Source: Rossellomorea arthrocnemi (lineage in GTDB: Bacteria > Bacillota > Bacilli > Bacillales > Bacillaceae_B). From it: DNA of 64,000 nucleotides. A program made the translations under genes and the position numbers. The DNA lies in NCBI RefSeq assembly GCF_904424705.1, contig NZ_CAJGBF010000013.1, positions 1 through 64,000 on the forward strand. Reading direction: 5' to 3'. A model generated the notes under the pieces. That model searched no databases and was not told where the DNA came from. It saw nothing but the letters and a program-made list of their open reading frames with translations. Every line of letters begins with the position of its first letter. The first letter of the stretch is position 1. Positions 1 to 9,184 of the stretch are shown in pieces.

Positions 1-39
1 GTTCCCAGGAGATGCTCCTGGGAACAAGGTCCGTCCCTC
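1..39. repeat. Right part of a REPIN-like inverted repeat element
   Basis: Bases 1-25 form a perfect hairpin with 11-bp arms (GTTCCCAGGAG and its complement around ATG). It is followed directly by AAGGTCCGTCCCTC at 26-39, one copy of the 14-bp word dispersed through the window. By analogy with the complete pairs, an inverted copy should lie just left of base 1, which would make a roughly 53-bp element. That half is outside the window, so its presence is inferred. The element sits 7 bases past the stop of the aminopeptidase gene and may shape its transcript end. Confidence 0.6.
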
Positions 40-45
40 ACTGCT

Positions 46-1141
<1,096 letters not shown>

Positions 1142-1828
1142 TCAAACCAAAAGAAATAGAATTGGAACGACAAAAGACATGATGGTTGCTGTCAAGGCCA
1201 TGGCAGCACCACTGACTGCTCCTTCTCTTTCTCCTTCTTTAATAGCTTGGGCCGTACCGACACCATGAGAGATAACACCGAATGGAAGCCCTCTGGCAAT
1301 AGGATGCTTAATTCCCATCCACTTTATGAGCGTCGGAATGACCATTGCACCTATCATCCCTGTTACGATGACAACTGTTGGGATGATCTCGATCCTTGCA
1401 CCAATTTCGCTCCCGATATCAACTGCTACAGGAGTCGTAATGGTTTTGATCATTAAGGAACGATTCCAGTCTGACGGGATCCCGAGCCATATGCCAAATG
1501 TATAGGACACAAGCATTGACAATCCACTTCCGAACAAAATGCCCAAGAAGATTGGCTGACAGTTTCTCGTAAGTAAATGTCTATGCTGATAAAGTGGGTA
1601 AGCAAGAGAAACTGTCGCTGGTCCAAGTAAATAGGTAACGAGTGAAGTGTTATGTGCAAATTGTGAGTATGGAATATCCAAGACGAATAACATAGCCATT
1701 ATCGCAATTGTACTCAAGAAGATAGGAATCGTAAATGGATTTGTCCAACGTTTGTGAATCTTAACGCCCAAGACAAAATATAGGAGGGTAATGCCTATTG
1801 TGAGTAGGGAATTAATGAGAACGATCAT
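1142..1828 (-). CDS. lrgB: LrgB/CidB family membrane protein
   Basis: This is a polytopic membrane protein of the LrgB/CidB family (228 aa), the partner of the small holin-like LrgA/CidA proteins. Known roles of such pairs include control of murein hydrolase activity, cell lysis and pyruvate or organic acid transport. Several hydrophobic helices and the family's conserved C-terminal part (ARGLPFGVISHGVGTAQA) are visible. The start ATG at 1828 has AAGGAG ten bases upstream and lies inside the end of lrgA, so the two are translated from one mRNA. Confidence 0.88.
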   Translation of the reverse strand: MIVLINSLLTIGITLLYFVLGVKIHKRWTNPFTIPIFLSTIAIMAMLFVLDIPYSQFAHNTSLVTYLLGPATVSLAYPLYQHRHLLTRNCQPIFLGILFGSGLSMLVSYTFGIWLGIPSDWNRSLMIKTITTPVAVDIGSEIGARIEIIPTVVIVTGMIGAMVIPTLIKWMGIKHPIARGLPFGVISHGVGTAQAIKEGEREGAVSGAAMALTATIMSFVVPILFLLV

Positions 1829-2192
1829 ATTTTCTTTTCTCCTTCCATCGAATCAACACCTCTGCTGAAAGCGAAGTGGCTAAGAATCCAACGACTCCAC
1901 TGCCAACAAGAATGAGAACCAATTTCCAACCAAATTCGATAAAATAAGGTCCGAGAACGATGGCGCTGACAGACAAGGGCAGGAAGAAGAAGGAGAAGTG
2001 TCTTAAAAAGAATCCTGAACCGTCCAACAGGACCCGTTCATTCACTACCCCTGATAATAGTAATAGAAATAATAACAGCATACCGATGATGCTTCCGGGT
2101 ATGGGTAAATGAAAAAATGCTGTACACCACTTTCCAATTTCATAGAATAAACAAAGAATAGCCATTTGTATGATGACCCGAATAGCCTGCAT
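1812..2192 (-). CDS. lrgA: LrgA/CidA family holin-like protein
   Basis: This is a small hydrophobic protein of about 126 aa with four predicted membrane helices and the family segment LPIPGSIIGMLLLF. It is thought to form holin-like oligomers that work with LrgB. An upstream ATG at 2234 would add 14 residues but has no ribosome binding site. The ATG at 2192 follows AGGGGAG at 11 bases and starts the conserved region, so I chose it. The gene overlaps lrgB by 17 bases. No LytSR or CidR regulator gene is nearby. Confidence 0.85.
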   Translation of the reverse strand: MQAIRVIIQMAILCLFYEIGKWCTAFFHLPIPGSIIGMLLLFLLLLSGVVNERVLLDGSGFFLRHFSFFFLPLSVSAIVLGPYFIEFGWKLVLILVGSGVVGFLATSLSAEVLIRWKEKRKYDRSH

Positions 2193-2271
2193 AGGATTCA
2201 CCACTCCCCTGTAATCTTCTCCCGATTTTATCATAAATAATGGTAGAAAAGAGAATAATGTAGAAGAGATA

Positions 2272-2302
2272 GAAAAAAGAGCATGGATTTAAGTCCATGC
2301 TC
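2272..2302 (-). terminator. Rho-independent terminator of the DJ-1/PfpI gene
   Basis: GAGCATGGA and TCCATGCTC (2279-2287 and 2294-2302) form a 9-bp stem with a 6-base loop. On the minus strand it is followed by TTTTTTC. It lies 27 bases past the stop of the 2329-2982 gene. Confidence 0.85.
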
Positions 2303-2328
2303 CAAGAAAAAGAGATTAAAAGGGTTGG

Positions 2329-2982
2329 TTATAAGATTTTAACGAATGCTTCTGCTGTTGCCTGACTGGACTGTGGATTTTGACCTGTTACAAATTGACC
2401 GTCGGTTATGACATGATTGCTCCATGCATCTGATTTTTCAAATCGAGCTCCCTGCTCCCTCAATTTTGTTTCCAACAAGAATGGCATGAATGAGTCCTTG
2501 CCCGTTTGCTGTTCTTCTTCGTTTGTGAATGCGGTTAAACTTTTTCCTTCAACGAGCCAATTGCCATTAGATAATTTAGTGCCGACAAATCCAGCGGGGC
2601 CGTGGCAAACAGAACCGATTGCTTTATCATTTTCAGCAAAGTGGTTCAATGCCTTTTGAAGTTCAGGACTATCAGGAAGGTCAAACATGGTGCCGTGTCC
2701 TCCAGGTAAGAAGATGCCTGCATATTCATTTACGTTTAATTGCGAAAGCACTAATGTTTGATCAAGTTCCTTTGTGACCCCTTTCCACTTTTCCACCTGC
2801 TCATCATCAAGGCTGTTGGGGTCCAATGGGATGCGACCTCCTTTTAGACTTGCAACATCTACATCAAAACCTTGATTCTTAAATTCTTCATGTGGTTCAG
2901 CGAACTCGGATAACCAGAGACCTGTTTCGTGTTCATCGTCTATCTTGCTTTCGTTTGTTAAAACCATTAAAATCTTTTTCAA
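2329..2982 (-). CDS. DJ-1/PfpI (Hsp31-like) family protein
   Basis: This is a 217-aa type 1 glutamine amidotransferase-like protein. The nucleophile elbow VCHGPAG places the catalytic cysteine at residue 126 with His127 next to it. The insert between strands and the PGGHGTMFDL segment resemble Hsp31/glyoxalase III members, which act as glutathione-independent glyoxalases or protein deglycases. The exact substrate cannot be read from sequence. The start is a TTG at 2982 with GGAGGG six bases upstream. It is a single-gene unit with its own terminator. Confidence 0.85.
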   Translation of the reverse strand: MKKILMVLTNESKIDDEHETGLWLSEFAEPHEEFKNQGFDVDVASLKGGRIPLDPNSLDDEQVEKWKGVTKELDQTLVLSQLNVNEYAGIFLPGGHGTMFDLPDSPELQKALNHFAENDKAIGSVCHGPAGFVGTKLSNGNWLVEGKSLTAFTNEEEQQTGKDSFMPFLLETKLREQGARFEKSDAWSNHVITDGQFVTGQNPQSSQATAEAFVKIL

Positions 2983-3296
2983 TGTATACCCTCCAATTAT
3001 TCAACAATGATTTCCTATTACTCTATTGTTTTATCCACTTCACATAAAAATAAACTTATTCTGAAGCATATAGCCTTTCTATGAATGGCTGACAATACAA
3101 AGAGTGGGGAGAGATAACTAATCCAATCAATCTATAGATGACCGACCTGGATAAATGAACGGGATAGAGTCTCTTGTTACATCTCTGTTGCTTTCCGTAC
3201 TATGCTTGGCTAACTTCGAGTGGCAGGTGGGGCATTCACTCCAATCAACAGCTAGAAACAGCTAAATATAATAAATATGCTTTCAAAATACAAAAA
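2983..3296. other. Intergenic region, nothing recognised
   Basis: About 310 bases between the DJ-1 gene and the topB terminator. It should hold the promoter of the DJ-1 gene on the minus strand. I found no credible ORF, repeat or RNA structure. Short ORFs here lack ribosome binding sites and run into the terminator. Confidence 0.5.
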
Positions 3297-3341
3297 AACC
3301 GAACAAATTCGATTTTTAAAAAACTTCGAATTTGTTCGGTT
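3297..3341. terminator. Strong terminator downstream of topB
   Basis: AACCGAACAAATTCGA (3297-3312) pairs perfectly with 3326-3341, a 16-bp stem. On the minus strand the stem is followed by TTTTTTG. T residues follow on the plus side too, so it may work both ways. Confidence 0.9.
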
Positions 3342-3375
3342 TTCCTTGTGGACAAAAGACTTTTGTACAGGCCAC

Positions 3376-5550
3376 TTATAATTGCCGTTCGTTAATATCA
3401 AATTGAAATTGGATTTTCTTCTGATTTGAATCCCAGCTCAGGTACGCAGAAAATTCCTTTTCCCCTTTTTTGAATCCGTCTATACGATCGGATTTACCTT
3501 CAGTTAATACTTTTTTGACGATCTTTTGAGTAATTCTCTTTGATAATATGGTTTTTGAAATGGTAAAGCTGCACTTGGTCTTTTGATAGTTGGAACATCC
3601 ATAGAATTTGCCTTTATCCATTACTTTCCCGCCACATTTCAAACAAGTGCCCAGACTTGTTTTGGGCACTCTTTTTCGGTTCCTTCCCCTAGCTTGTTGA
3701 ATAGACTCTGTATCAAGATCTTCGAATTTCCATGAGGCAGATTCTTGAAGGGCATTTTGAACAAGCCCGGCACTCAATTTCTTCACTTGTTCCATAAATT
3801 CAGGTGCGGATGCTTGTCCTTTTCCTATTTCTTGTAGGCGCTGTTCCCATTTAGCCGTCATTTCTGCAGAAGCCAATACATTTTTCCCAATGGCACGTAT
3901 CAATACTTTTGCTTTGTCGGTGGGGAATACAATATTTTTTTGTATATCAATGTACTTACGATCCTTTAGCATTGTGATGATACCTGCCCTTGTTGCTTCC
4001 GTTCCCAGCCCCTCTGTTTGTTTCAACACCTTCTCAAGCTCATCATTTTCCATATACTTACCTGCTGTCTTCATTAAGGTAATCAGTTGTCCTTCTGTGT
4101 ATCGTTTGGGTGGTTGCGTTTTTCCTTCTTTTGTCAGGGCCTTCTCAACGATTCCTTTATCCTGTTCTTCTACAGGAGGCAGGAGTGGTTCATCTTCTTT
4201 TTCATTTTGTATAAGGATCTTACGCCAGCCTTCCTGAAGGATTTGTTTCCCTTTGGAAATAAACTCAGCCCTCTCATCTACAGTTGTGGTGATGGTCGTA
4301 TAGTTCATGATAGCTTTATCATGATGAGCAGCGATAAATCGTTTCACTACTACATCATAAATTTTCCTTTCATCTTCTGATAAGGATTTGGGATTTATTA
4401 CTTGCTCCGTAGGGATGATGGCGTAGTGATCCGAGACCTTTGCTTCGTTCACAAATCGCTTATTGTTCAGTAACGTTGCATGAGGAGTCGGTATCCAATT
4501 ATTGTAAGGGTCAAATTCTTTCAGTTTGGTCAATATTTCTGGAAAGCTTTCAGCTTCGCCTTTTGTTACATACTGGGAGTCTGATCTTGGATAAGAAACG
4601 ATTCCTTTTTGGTAAAGCTTCTGAAGCACATCCAATGTTTTCTTTGGTGAGAATTTGTACATTTTGTTGATCGTAGCTTGAAGTGCTGATAGGTTGAATA
4701 GCAGAGGTGGTTGGAATTCTTTTCTCTCTATATTCAATTTACTTACGGTTGCAGGCTTGTTTTGACAAAAAGAAGCAATCTTATCAGCTAATTCCCGGGA
4801 ATGAATTCGACTTTCTCCATCCTTTTGCCATATCCCTTCATAGGCGTCATCGCCGATTTGAAAGTTTGCTTTCACTTCCCAAAAAGGTTCACTCTTAAAT
4901 CGATCAATCTCTTCATCCCTTCTTACGATCAACGCAAGTGTAGGGGTTTGAACCCTCCCTGCAGAGAAAACATCGGCCATACCCTGCTGTTTTAGTAGTA
5001 TGCTATACACTCTTGAAGCATTCATCCCTACCAGCCAGTCGGCACACGCTCGGGAATATGCTTCAAAATAGAGACTTCTCATTTCTGATTCTTCTCGTAA
5101 ACTCTCGAATCCTTGAATGATGGCTTTCTCAGTCAAAGAAGAAATCCACAGTCTTTTCATAGGTTTATGCACCTTGGACATCGAAATAATATTCCGGATG
5201 ATCAACTCCCCTTCACGTCCTGCATCACCTGCATGGATGATTTCTGTGACTTCCTGCTTTTTAAGAAGGTCTTTAATGACGGAGAATTGTTTCGCTTTAG
5301 CCCTCTGCAACTCATATTGAAATCTGAGAGGAATGATAGGAAGGTCATCCAGGGACCATTTCTTCCATCTGCTTTCATATTTCTCTGGGGATTGAAGCTG
5401 AAATAGATGTCCAACTGCCCACGTTATATAAGCACCTTCAGGGAACACATCATTTGGATGAATCTCAATGTATCCTTGACGTTTTCTATGGGAAAAAGGC
5501 TTGGCAAGAGTGGATCCTTGGTCGGGTTTTTCAGCTATTACGACTTTCAT
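3376..5550 (-). CDS. topB: DNA topoisomerase III
   Basis: This is a type IA topoisomerase that cleaves and passes single DNA strands and helps decatenation and recombination. The 724 aa match B. subtilis TopB. The Toprim residues are Glu7 (VVIAEKPDQG), Asp109 and Glu113 (HAGDAGREGELI). The active-site tyrosine is Tyr320 in GIVSYPRSDS. Near the C terminus, CLKCGGKV...YGCSNYQKTKC is a four-cysteine zinc-ribbon-like segment. The gene is monocistronic, with its own terminator just downstream. Confidence 0.96.
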   Translation of the reverse strand: MKVVIAEKPDQGSTLAKPFSHRKRQGYIEIHPNDVFPEGAYITWAVGHLFQLQSPEKYESRWKKWSLDDLPIIPLRFQYELQRAKAKQFSVIKDLLKKQEVTEIIHAGDAGREGELIIRNIISMSKVHKPMKRLWISSLTEKAIIQGFESLREESEMRSLYFEAYSRACADWLVGMNASRVYSILLKQQGMADVFSAGRVQTPTLALIVRRDEEIDRFKSEPFWEVKANFQIGDDAYEGIWQKDGESRIHSRELADKIASFCQNKPATVSKLNIERKEFQPPLLFNLSALQATINKMYKFSPKKTLDVLQKLYQKGIVSYPRSDSQYVTKGEAESFPEILTKLKEFDPYNNWIPTPHATLLNNKRFVNEAKVSDHYAIIPTEQVINPKSLSEDERKIYDVVVKRFIAAHHDKAIMNYTTITTTVDERAEFISKGKQILQEGWRKILIQNEKEDEPLLPPVEEQDKGIVEKALTKEGKTQPPKRYTEGQLITLMKTAGKYMENDELEKVLKQTEGLGTEATRAGIITMLKDRKYIDIQKNIVFPTDKAKVLIRAIGKNVLASAEMTAKWEQRLQEIGKGQASAPEFMEQVKKLSAGLVQNALQESASWKFEDLDTESIQQARGRNRKRVPKTSLGTCLKCGGKVMDKGKFYGCSNYQKTKCSFTISKTILSKRITQKIVKKVLTEGKSDRIDGFKKGEKEFSAYLSWDSNQKKIQFQFDINERQL

Positions 5551-5699
5551 AACATTCTCCTTTTCCTTTTGTTGATTTTTTCATTATATCATTTTCAAGA
5601 ACTCCTGTTCTATAAATACAAGAAATCATCTTTTAAGTATAGTCAGACAAATCTGTTGTTCCATTAGTCAGATGTATGGTTTATTCCAGTGTGGAGACT

Positions 5700-5738
5700 C
5701 AAATAAAAAGGTGTCACAGACTTAACGTCTGTAACACC
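5700..5738 (-). terminator. Terminator of the DUF6376-like lipoprotein gene
   Basis: GGTGTCACAGAC (5710-5721) pairs with GTCTGTAACACC (5727-5738). A run of T residues follows on the minus strand, seven bases past the lipoprotein stop. Confidence 0.85.
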
Positions 5739-5744
5739 CGACTT

Positions 5745-6188
5745 TTATTGACCGAGATTTTCTAAGTTTTCTCTTATGTCCTGCAGTTGCTTGAAGGTAT
5801 TTACGATTTCAAGGTTTTGGAGTTCGGAAATCTTGACTTCTCCTTTATCAATTTCGACTAATGCCTGATTGATCCCATCCAATGCTTGTTGATTATATCC
5901 CTCCACTTTTTGGTGGATGTCTCCTGCCATTTTAGGTGGGGTTAATTCGTTGACTTCCTTGATCTCATTTTTCATATCGACCAACCTTGTTTCAAGTTCC
6001 GGAATGGAGGATGAATCGGCAGCGGCCTTTTCCATTAGACCAGGAAGGTCATTGGCGAACTGTTCAGCCTCATTCAAGTAATCGGTCATTTCATCTACAT
6101 AGGTCAAACTATTGTTTGCTTCTTCAAGAATGCCACAGCCTGTCAGAGTAATGAAGCTGAAAGCAATAAGTATCAGTAATTTTTTCAT
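5745..6188 (-). CDS. Small lipoprotein, DUF6376-like
   Basis: This is a 147-aa secreted lipoprotein. Residues 1-18 form a lipoprotein signal ending in LTGC, so Cys18 would be lipidated. The rest is acidic and helical (NNSLTYVDEMTDYLNEAEQFA) and suggests a coiled bundle on the outer face of the membrane. I relate it to the DUF6376 family from memory; its function is unknown. The longer frame from 6251 lacks a ribosome binding site. The ATG at 6188 has GGGAGG eight bases upstream and begins the signal peptide. Confidence 0.75.
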   Translation of the reverse strand: MKKLLILIAFSFITLTGCGILEEANNSLTYVDEMTDYLNEAEQFANDLPGLMEKAAADSSSIPELETRLVDMKNEIKEVNELTPPKMAGDIHQKVEGYNQQALDGINQALVEIDKGEVKISELQNLEIVNTFKQLQDIRENLENLGQ

Positions 6189-6374
6189 ATTGAAGTCCTC
6201 CCAATGTGTTTCTTTCCCTGTATATACGTATCTAATCAGTAAAAGTTTCACTACTTTGTTAAATGGTTGGTTTTTTAGAGAGATAAAAAGGAGAATGGGA
6301 TGACCTAATAAAGATCTTCTTTTGAGAAAATTGTTGCTGTCGTAAAGAAGAAAGTAATAAAGCGCCTAATAAAA

Positions 6375-6402
6375 AGAAGGCTAACTCGTATGTCAGCCTT
6401 CT
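6375..6402 (-). terminator. Terminator of the Xaa-Pro peptidase gene
   Basis: AGAAGGCT (6375-6382) pairs with AGCCTTCT (6395-6402), with T residues following on the minus strand. It lies just past the stop at 6410. Confidence 0.8.
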
Positions 6403-6409
6403 TTTAGTG

Positions 6410-7507
6410 TTATTCGATAATTTGAAGTTCTTTTGGATAGTTCGTTAACGTCACGTAACCGTCTTTGGTGATGAGTACGTCATCTTCAATTCTTACACCG
6501 CCGATTTCCGGGACGTAGATACCAGGTTCGATTGTGTAGGTCATACCTTCTTTTAATATACCATCATTCAAGTGACTCATGGAAGGGAACTCATGGACAT
6601 TGATTCCTAATCCATGCCCGATTCGATGCGGGAAGTAGTCTCCGTAGCCTGCATCTGCAATGATATCACGAGCGATTTGATCCAGATCACCTATTCGATT
6701 TCCAGGTTTACTGGCTTCCAAAGAAGCGAGCTCGGCTTGTAATACGGTGTTGTAAATCTCCTTTTGTTTGTCTGACACTGACTTAAACGCGAATGTACGG
6801 GTGATATCAGAAGTGTACCCTTCAAGGACAACTCCCAGGTCAAATAAGACAAAGTCTCCTGCTTTAAGCTTTCGGTCTCCCGGGTTACCATGGGGATCTC
6901 CGGCTTTTTCCCCAAAGAGTACCATGGTAGAAAAGGACATTTCACGAATGCCTTTTTTCTTTAATTCATACTCAATCTTTGCAAGAACTTCCATCTCTGT
7001 TATACCTTCCTGAAGTGCACTTACACCTACTTCTACTCCGTAGTCCGCCATATGAGCCGCCCGACGCATGATTTCTATTTCTTTCTCGTCTTTCACTACA
7101 CGCATCTCATTTAATTTGTCTTCAGCATTCACTACATTCGGTGAATCAAATATGTTTAAGAATGATTGGCTGCGTCCATAGGATACGACTTCGTTTTCAA
7201 AGGCCACTTTACTGCCGGTGATGTTTCTTGACTGAATGGCTTCCTTAATAAAGTCCCAAGGATTTTCGTGGTCGGAGTATCCAATCACTTCGTTGCCCCA
7301 TCCTGCATCTTTCACCTGCCTTGCTTCCATTCCTGGAACGACAACGAATGGATCCGCTTCGGGGAATACAAATAGCCCCATTAATCGCTCATGTGGATCA
7401 GTGTGGAAATTCGTTAAGTAGAATACATTTTCAGTTGAATTAATAAATACTGCGTCAATTTCTTCTTCTTTCAACCAATTTTTCACTATTTCTAAACGTT
7501 GCTTCAT
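6410..7507 (-). CDS. M24 family Xaa-Pro peptidase (YkvY/PapB-like)
   Basis: This is a 365-aa cytosolic metallopeptidase that cleaves X-Pro peptides. It has an N-terminal creatinase-like domain (about residues 1-125) and a C-terminal pita-bread catalytic domain. Metal-ligand segments are visible: FDLGVVLEGYTSDITRTF, HRIGHGLGINVHE, TIEPGIYVPEIGGVRIEDD. Length and N-terminal sequence resemble B. subtilis YkvY (PapB) more than YqhT. The ATG at 7507 has AAGGAGG eight bases upstream. Confidence 0.88.
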   Translation of the reverse strand: MKQRLEIVKNWLKEEEIDAVFINSTENVFYLTNFHTDPHERLMGLFVFPEADPFVVVPGMEARQVKDAGWGNEVIGYSDHENPWDFIKEAIQSRNITGSKVAFENEVVSYGRSQSFLNIFDSPNVVNAEDKLNEMRVVKDEKEIEIMRRAAHMADYGVEVGVSALQEGITEMEVLAKIEYELKKKGIREMSFSTMVLFGEKAGDPHGNPGDRKLKAGDFVLFDLGVVLEGYTSDITRTFAFKSVSDKQKEIYNTVLQAELASLEASKPGNRIGDLDQIARDIIADAGYGDYFPHRIGHGLGINVHEFPSMSHLNDGILKEGMTYTIEPGIYVPEIGGVRIEDDVLITKDGYVTLTNYPKELQIIE

Positions 7508-7702
7508 TGGATGATCCTCCTTGATTTTCTTATAATTATGTAATCGTTTAATACAAGCATATCTATGCTAACATATTTTAAAGAGAGATTGAACTAAACA
7601 CATTTGTTAATGGAAGATGAAAGAGGTTTATTGAGTAGGGGTGTGTTTTTTTGAGGGGCAGGCTTTTCCTACCTCCTGCCTATAAAGGGTGGTGGCTGTT
7701 TG

Positions 7703-7711
7703 TGATATAAT
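7703..7711 (+). promoter_or_regulatory. Extended -10 promoter of the toxin-like gene
   Basis: TGATATAAT (TG-N-TATAAT) lies 66 bases upstream of the GTG start at 7777. No clear -35 hexamer is present, which is tolerable with an extended -10. It would give a leader of about 60 bases, as in known type I toxin mRNAs. Confidence 0.55.
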
Positions 7712-7776
7712 TTGGAGTATACAGTGAATGTAGGGTGGGAGTGGCCACTTCCTTACAGAAGGAGGTGGTGCTTATA

Positions 7777-7872
7777 GTGACAACGTATGAGGCGTTAACG
7801 CTGATGATTACCTTTGGCTCTTTAATTGTCTCCATCATTGCCATAGTTATTTCGAATGACAAAAAGAAATAA
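7777..7872 (+). CDS. Putative holin-like type I toxin, 31 aa
   Basis: This is a short membrane peptide, beginning (V/M)TTYEALTLMITFG, then a hydrophobic helix and a basic tail NDKKK. That layout is typical of the putative holin-like toxins of Firmicutes, which resemble TxpA, BsrG and Fst in being silenced by an antisense RNA. A strong AAGGAGG lies 11 bases before the GTG start. A terminator follows at 7964-8000. On the opposite strand a TATAAT at 8002-8007 could start an antisense RNA over the 3' end. Toxicity and the antitoxin are inferred. Confidence 0.75.
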   Translation: MTTYEALTLMITFGSLIVSIIAIVISNDKKK

Positions 7873-7963
7873 CCCCACCCTCATGAAGCGCCTAAACTTT
7901 GAAGGGTAGAGTTATATTCCTTTCTCTATTGGGCCACTGCTTTCCTTGCAGTTTGCTGTGTAG

Positions 7964-8000
7964 CAAGAGACATTGGTTGCCGCCAGTGTCTCTTGTTTTT
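7964..8000 (+). terminator. Terminator of the toxin-like mRNA
   Basis: CAAGAGACATTGG (7964-7976) pairs with CCAGTGTCTCTTG (7983-7995), a 13-bp stem with one G-U pair, followed by TTTTT. Confidence 0.85.
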
Positions 8001-8076
8001 CATTATACTCTCTTTTAAGATAGTATAATTTCTGTCAGAAAGCAAGGTGTGACTAAGCACATTCTGACGGAAAAAT

Positions 8077-8104
8077 AAAGCTTAGAGAAAATTCCCTAAG
8101 CTTT
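8077..8104 (-). terminator. Terminator of the DUF4064 gene
   Basis: AAAGCTTAG (8077-8085) pairs with CTAAGCTTT (8096-8104). On the minus strand ATTTTTCC follows, six bases past the stop of the gene. Confidence 0.8.
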
Positions 8105-8109
8105 ATGTA

Positions 8110-8553
8110 TTAATAAACGGGGTCTGTTCTTTTGGGTTTGCGAACAAATGCCATGATACCGGCGATTAAGAATAAAAGTCCAGGAATGAAACCGAAGCCA
8201 ACTGTCCCAAGACCAATCACAAGAGCGGCAATGATAAACATGATACCGGATAGGACCGGTTTTTTATTTTTGACAATAGCCATAACAGCAATAATCCCAA
8301 GAATTGATGCGATTATTCCCAATATCACCAGGTAGGAACCCATGGACTCAGCTGCTTCCATGATAGAACTCATATCCCCTGCTGTCACCCCGGATTCCTG
8401 CAGATTCGGGTCACTTTCCATTCCCTCCTCGATCTGAGACATTACTTCAGGACTGCTCATTCCCATGTTCAGTACAATTCCAATGATGGAAAATAATGCG
8501 GATAAGACAATTCCAATTACCCCCATGACGACTTCTCCTGTACGTTTTACCAT
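8110..8553 (-). CDS. DUF4064 membrane protein
   Basis: This is a 147-aa integral membrane protein. It has an N-terminal helix (about residues 8-30), an acidic extracytoplasmic loop (about 33-70), and three further helices ending in a basic tail (VRKPKRTDPVY). The pattern fits the DUF4064 family of Firmicutes, whose function is unknown. The start ATG at 8553 has AAGGAGAG six bases upstream. It lies 19 bases after the Nudix gene stop on the same strand, so the two may be cotranscribed. Confidence 0.75.
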   Translation of the reverse strand: MVKRTGEVVMGVIGIVLSALFSIIGIVLNMGMSSPEVMSQIEEGMESDPNLQESGVTAGDMSSIMEAAESMGSYLVILGIIASILGIIAVMAIVKNKKPVLSGIMFIIAALVIGLGTVGFGFIPGLLFLIAGIMAFVRKPKRTDPVY

Positions 8554-8572
8554 TCTAATCTCTCCTTTATTG

Positions 8573-9034
8573 TTATTTCTCTAAAGTATATTGTGCTAAA
8601 ACATGACTATTCTCTTTTCTTGATAGTATGTTTTGCTTCTTGCTCATATAGGCTTCAAGGATGGATTGATCCTCTGGAAAGCAAAGGGGCAGATCTTTTA
8701 ACTCATCTAGTGATATCCATTCAATCCTATGTATTAACTGATCAGGATCATGAAGAGTAGCTTCACCTTTCAGGAGCTGAACTTCATAATAATGAATGGT
8801 GGTGGAAACGCTGCCTTCACACCCCCACTTAGTATAAAGGTGTTTTCTTACGTCCACCTCATAGCCGGTTTCCTCCCAGACTTCCCGCTTACAGCACTCC
8901 CTAAGGGTTTCCCCTTCCTCAAGTCCTCCTGAAGGGACGGACCATCGTTTCTCTTCATATTCTTTTCCCTGTAATACCATCAATAAACGCCCTTCATTGA
9001 TGCAAAGAGCAGATGCCCCTTTCCAATCATTCAT
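8573..9034 (-). CDS. Nudix hydrolase
   Basis: This is a 153-aa enzyme with a complete Nudix box, G-G-L-E-E-G-E...RECCKREVWEETGY (about residues 36-58), which binds divalent metal and hydrolyses nucleoside diphosphates linked to another group. The substrate cannot be read from the sequence. The ATG at 9034 follows GAGGTG at a normal distance. The protein is cytosolic, with no extra domain. Confidence 0.88.
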   Translation of the reverse strand: MNDWKGASALCINEGRLLMVLQGKEYEEKRWSVPSGGLEEGETLRECCKREVWEETGYEVDVRKHLYTKWGCEGSVSTTIHYYEVQLLKGEATLHDPDQLIHRIEWISLDELKDLPLCFPEDQSILEAYMSKKQNILSRKENSHVLAQYTLEK

Positions 9035-9184
9035 TTATTCACCTCATTTCATGTGGAATAAAATTCATTTTTCGACCAAACGCTTATCTAAATGAATCTA
9101 CTTAATGCATATTCGTTCTTTTGACAAAATTCTCCTTCTTTAGAATTAAATTCTTTATTTTCAGACTTCATTCGAGGTGTTCAT

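Noticed and set aside
8932-8945. Sequence similar to the repeat word in the Nudix gene
   Set aside because: Only 11 of 14 positions match and it encodes conserved residues (WSVPSGG) of the Nudix fold.
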